In this document: piece after piece, positions 60,998 to 64,000 of the stretch | How positions within the stretch are numbered: position 1 is the first letter of the stretch | How the letters are laid out: every line of letters starts with the position of its first letter | Origin: Epiperipatus broadwayi | Taxonomy: Eukaryota > Onychophora > Udeonychophora > Euonychophora > Peripatidae | Assembly: GCA_028023455.1 (NCBI GenBank) | Contig: JAQFVV010000180.1 | Coordinates: 2,170,001-2,234,000, forward strand | Direction of reading: 5' to 3' | DNA length: 64,000 nt | The notes under the pieces: generated by a model | Seen by the model: the letters and a program-made list of their open reading frames with translations, nothing else | Told to the model about the DNA's origin: nothing | Database searches by the model: none | Made by a program: the position numbers and the translations under genes

Positions 60998-61456
60998 AGT
61001 ACTTGGTTCATATTAATGTAGTAAATTTTCAACTTTTAATAAACAAGCTTCAATCTTCTCCTCTCTTATATTCATAAGCCATCCACATCATTAAAAATCT
61101 GATGATGGCATGTTGAAAGCCTTGTTTTCCAATTTTGTTATTATACCCACATTGACCATAAGTTATTCTGACCTCTCATATATAGGATCATAAGTCCATT
61201 TAAATATTTGGCCCATCCCTCATCTATATTTAAATAGTCTTAAAAACCTACATATGAGGAGTCAGAATATCTTACAGTCAACTCAGATACAACAGCAAAA
61301 TTAGCAAACAAAACTTTTGAATGTGCCATCATCCGATTTTCAAAGATATGGATGGCTGATGAGTTGGAGAATGGAGAAGATTGAAGTCTCCATTAATGTT
61401 TGAAGATTTACTCGCTTAATATAACCTGAGCACTGATTATGTATATGTGTGCAAGA

Positions 61457-61516
61457 TGACAATGTGGTCCAACTGATGAGTGCTGGTTCAGCATGAAATA
61501 TATATATTAAAGATCA
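61457..61516 (+). ncRNA. Hammerhead motif, family A, core intact, stem I weak
   Basis: CTGATGA (61473-61479), stem II GTGCTG / CAGCAT, GAA and ATATATATA (stem III ATA/TAT, TA loop, A17) are all present. The following TTAAAG pairs only two bases with CCAA, so stem I is largely lost in this copy. Confidence 0.75.
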
Positions 61517-61930
61517 TTTATTTTTTTTACATATAATCATCATGCGTATCAGTTGTACAAGATGGAGTGGATAGCTTAAGAAATTCTGAACACCTGGGCT
61601 CAAATCTCCTCTAATGGCATCTAGCATAAGTATATTCACTATACTTGTGTATTTGAATATAGATTCAGCCTCTATTTTGCCTCCCCCCTCTGTGTATTTA
61701 AATGGTCTTAAGATCTTACATAAGAGGGGGAAAAATGATTTATGGTCAACATGATTATGACAACCAACTTTCAGAAAAGGATTTTAATCATGCCATCATC
61801 AGATTTTCAATGATATGGATGTCTGAAGAGTTGGAGAATGAAGAAGATTGAAGCCTGTCTATTAATGTTTGAAAATTTGCTATCTTAATATAAACCAAAC
61901 ACTGATAATATATATATAGAGTGTGTGTGA

Positions 61931-61998
61931 AAGATGATGATATAGTCCAATTGATGCGTGCTTGTTCAGCATGAAGTATGTATATTGGAGATCATCTT
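61931..61998 (+). ncRNA. Hammerhead motif, family A, core mutated but stem I covarying
   Basis: Position 3 is T and position 9 is C (TTGATGC), and 15.1 is G, so it is probably inactive. Yet stem I is excellent: inner TCCAA / TTGGA and outer AAGATGAT / ATCATCTT. The fifth inner pair is T-A here, A-T at 57.9 kb and C-G at 40.7 kb. GTATGTATA gives stem III with a TG loop and A17. Confidence 0.72.
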
Positions 61999-62109
61999 TT
62001 TTATATGTATGTGGTCACATGTATCAATTACACCAGATGGAGTGGATGATTGAAGAGAGCAGAAAATCTGGGTTAAAGTTCCCTCTAATTATATATATCA
62101 TCAAACATT

Positions 62110-62920
62110 TATACTAAAAACCTTCAATGTTTCAACATAATTATATTTAGCTGAAAAACTTTTCAACCAAAGGATATGTGACGGGCAATTATTTTCTTAG
62201 TGATCTAATTGTCAATCCTCAATACTTCTCAACATAATATTATTTTATTCATTTAAAATTATAACAATACATTTTTTAATCGATCTCTGCCCCCAGAATG
62301 AATACATATTCAAACACACAAGTATAAATATAGTTTGTGCCTTTATGTATGAATATAATAAAAACCATCAATCATTAGATATTAAACATTCCAGTCACAT
62401 TATTAAGGCATGAAGATTAACTTCACTGAATTATTTTAAATAATGCTTAATTAAGATTCACAATAATAGTACAATCTTCATTTTTAGACATCAATTTGTA
62501 CAGGATTTCTCCATATACACACATTTATCCAACTGTTGTTTGGTATAATTTTCAATTTGGAAGTAATAATTATTTAAGTTTTTTTTTATCTTTTAAAACC
62601 CTAAATTATTTTTTTATAATTTTCTGCTATCGAATATCATGCATTTTAAATGATATAGTTATTACATTTTTTTTTATACATATTCAGATTTAATGGTTTA
62701 ACCAAGGCTAACTTTTAATTACTTTAAAATCAGAGAGAGAGGAGACTATATTTTTTCTTTTTGTTTAAAACTATATTATATAAATGTATATTGTAGCACT
62801 AGTGAGCAGCACTACATATTTTGTAATACTTGTACGGAAAATATAATTAGTTTAAAGATTTAAAAGCGAAATTTTAAAGAAATAAAAGTACTGCGGAATC
62901 AGTTATCAATAAATGATTGG
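62110..62920. other. No gene seen
   Basis: AT-rich sequence with T-runs near 62580 and 62670. No supported feature. Confidence 0.5.
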
Positions 62921-63230
62921 ATTGTTACATTTTCATTTACCATTGTCAAACTCCCTCCACTCACAACTTTGACGCCATCCATTTTAGATAAACACAATAA
63001 TGATTATTACTAATCATTTTCTAAACTAGAGATTATCTCTAGCACAGATATAAACTTTAAACCTCAGTTAAAGATTAATATATCTGATTTTTATTTTATT
63101 TTACACACATACACACGGAGTTATTCACATTTCTCTTTCCTATGTGTAATATCTTTATAGATATAATAAACACCTCCATACTTCATCATTCTTTTTAAAT
63201 TCACATAAATAAAGATACAATAAAAGACAA

Positions 63231-63287
63231 ATGGCACCCAAGATGCATTTCGTGCTGAACCAGCACTCACCAGTTGGCCCAGGTCAC
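63231..63287 (-). ncRNA. Hammerhead motif, family A, one core change
   Basis: On the minus strand CCAA, then CTGGTGA (A6 to G), stem II GTGCTG / CAGCAC perfect with a GTT loop, GAA, ATGCATC (2-bp stem III, GC loop, C17), TTGG. The core change should inactivate it. Outer stem I GTGACC is preserved, but its partner reads GGTGCC here. Confidence 0.75.
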
Positions 63288-63311
63288 TATCTCTCATATA
63301 TATCATGCTGA

Positions 63312-63348
63312 GCTGGTTCAGCACGAAATGCATCTTGGGGGGTCATTT
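63312..63348 (+). ncRNA. Partial hammerhead (3' half), family A
   Basis: From within stem II onward: GCTGGTTCAGCAC, GAA, ATGCATC, TTGGGGGGTCATT. The CTGATGA and 5' stem I are absent because the palindrome centre replaces them. Confidence 0.7.
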
Positions 63349-63649
63349 GTCTTTTATTGTATCTTTATGTAAATTTAAAAAGAATGGGAAAGTATGGAGA
63401 TGTTTATTATATCTATAAAGATATTACACATGGGAAAGAGAAATGTGAATAACTCCGTGTGAGTGCAAAATAAAAAAAAAATCAGATATATTAATCTTTA
63501 ACTGAGGTTTAAAGTTTATATCTGTGCTAGAGATAATCTCTAGTTTCGAAAACGATTAGTAATACTCATTATTGTATTTATCTGAAATGGATGGGTCAAA
63601 GTTGTGAGTGGAGGAAGTTTGACAATGGTAAATGAAAATGTAACAATTT

Positions 63650-63830
63650 ACTGTAGATAAATACTCTTCATATAATAAAGATATATATGAGAGAGAGTGA
63701 TCTGAGCCAACTCATGAGTGCTGGTTCAGCATGAAATGCATCTTGGGAGTCATTTGTCTTTTATTGTATCTTTATTTATATAAATTTAAAAAAAAATGGG
63801 GAAGTATGGAGGCGTTTATTATATCTATAA
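63650..63830 (+). repeat. Family A partial repeat, forward
   Basis: Direct partial copy of the right palindrome arm: it shares ATATATGAGAGA, the hammerhead, TCATTTGTCTTTTATTGTAT and GGAAGTATGGAG(A/G)(T/C)GTTTATTATA. Confidence 0.75.
63696..63754 (+). ncRNA. Hammerhead motif, family A, one core change
   Basis: GCCAA, then CTCATGA (G5 to C), stem II GTGCTG / CAGCAT, GAA, ATGCATC with C17, and TTGGG. The inner stem I CCAA/TTGG is intact. The G5 change should abolish cleavage. Confidence 0.75.
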
Positions 63831-63835
63831 ATGAT

Positions 63836-64000
63836 TGGAATACATTTTGTTAAAAGAGATAAGAGTTGAAATACCAGGCGCTCTTAAATCTGGAACCTAA
63901 TTGTAAATATGGGGGATTTGAACTCAGACTTTCAAACACTTCATTATCCACACTATCTCATACCACTATACACATGATCACACACATGCAGAAAAGATAA
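63836..64000 (-). repeat. Family A repeat unit, reversed, cut by window end
   Basis: Matches 57690-57850 nearly base for base in places (GGATTTGAACTCAGACTTTC, TATCCACACTATCTCATACC, ATGATCACACACATG). It stops just where the hammerhead begins in that copy, so a further motif is expected beyond position 64000. Confidence 0.75.

Larger units (their letters stand above)
60780..61130 (-). repeat. Family A repeat unit, reversed
   Basis: Reversed unit from the B-box-like GGGGATTTGAACCC (60799-60812) through the hammerhead to TTAAAAATCTGATGATGGCA (about 61092-61111). A (TA)n expansion (60954-60994) sits at the 5' side of the hammerhead. Confidence 0.8.
61140..62105 (+). repeat. Two tandem family A units, about 470-480 bp period
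   Basis: CCATCATC(C/A)GATTTTCAA, GTTGGAGAATG, GAAGATTGAAG, the hammerhead, and the TCAAATCTCC / TTAAAGTTCC tail recur in order at 61326 onward and at 61792 onward. The intervening spacer is also shared: ATTTAAATAGTCTTAA / ATTTAAATGGTCTTAA, then CATA(T/A)GAGG and GTCAAC. The two hammerhead cores are 478 bp apart. Confidence 0.85.
62921..63647. repeat. 727-bp palindrome made of two family A units
   Basis: The left arm (62921-63267) and right arm (63312-63647) are reverse complements of each other with scattered mismatches and small gaps. Matched landmarks include CATTTACCATTGTCAAACT, CCACTCACAACTTTGAC, TCTCTAGCACAGATATAAAC, the GGAGTTATTCACATTTCTC segment and GATACAATAAAAGACAAATG. The 44-bp centre contains the 5' half of a hammerhead for the left copy only; the right copy is cut inside stem II. 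Confidence 0.9.

Noticed and set aside
1-64000. CRISPR arrays, rRNA, bacterial operons
   Set aside because: No regularly spaced identical repeats with unique spacers, no rRNA-like sequence, and no bacterial gene structure; the repeats are eukaryotic mobile elements.

Overview
This is a 64 kb, very AT-rich stretch of animal nuclear DNA. I see no intact protein-coding gene in it. The contents are decayed retrotransposons and transposons, short interspersed elements, degenerate C2H2 zinc-finger arrays, microsatellites and many short structured repeats. The zinc-finger decay, tRNA-derived SINEs, Penelope-like, Ty3/gypsy, hAT and several non-LTR elements suit a mollusc, perhaps a cephalopod. That placement is inference; the animal nature is firm.

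Layout. 0.1-3.0 kb: a near full-length dead hAT transposon with terminal inverted repeats. 3.2-5.4 kb: a reversed Ty3/gypsy remnant. 8.8-12.2 kb: a duplicated, internally repetitive block leading into a dead zinc-finger array with two snap-back hairpins; a diverged second copy of the block lies at 16.8-17.8 kb. 12.5-13.0 kb: the C-terminal (GIY-YIG) end of a Penelope-like element. 18.8-19.1 kb: a CpG-containing patch with two CACGTG boxes and YY1-like sites. 21.5-22.5 kb: an RTE-like LINE remnant. 25.1-26.5 kb: an LTR pair around a deleted gypsy interior. 27.2-28.4 kb: a gypsy gag/protease remnant. 30.2 kb: a tRNA-derived SINE. 36.7-38.4 kb: a 5'-truncated LINE. 43.4-45.3 and 49.6-51.2 kb: two copies of one LTR-like element, the second inserted in another LINE (47.7-52.6 kb). 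47.2 kb: a tRNA-derived retroposon with a perfect 13-bp target duplication.

The main discovery is a set of about nineteen hammerhead self-cleaving ribozyme motifs in two unrelated repeat families. Family A (fourteen copies or fragments) has CTGATGA, a 6-bp stem II (GTGCTG/CAGCAC or CAGCAT), GAA, a 2-3 bp stem III with a 2-nt loop, and a two-part stem I whose halves covary between copies. Family B (five copies) has an unrelated stem II (TGGC/GCCA, loop CACAA), stem III AC/GT, cleavage triplet GTC, and a two-part stem I. The best copies (57848-57908 minus, 58071-58131 plus, 19967-20025 plus) retain the full catalytic core. Copies occur in tandem (about 478 bp apart), in inverted pairs and within a 727-bp palindrome. 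This resembles the hammerheads of Penelope-like elements and retrozymes and suggests non-coding, circular-RNA-type mobile elements. Elsewhere the intervals hold AT-rich sequence in which I see nothing convincing.
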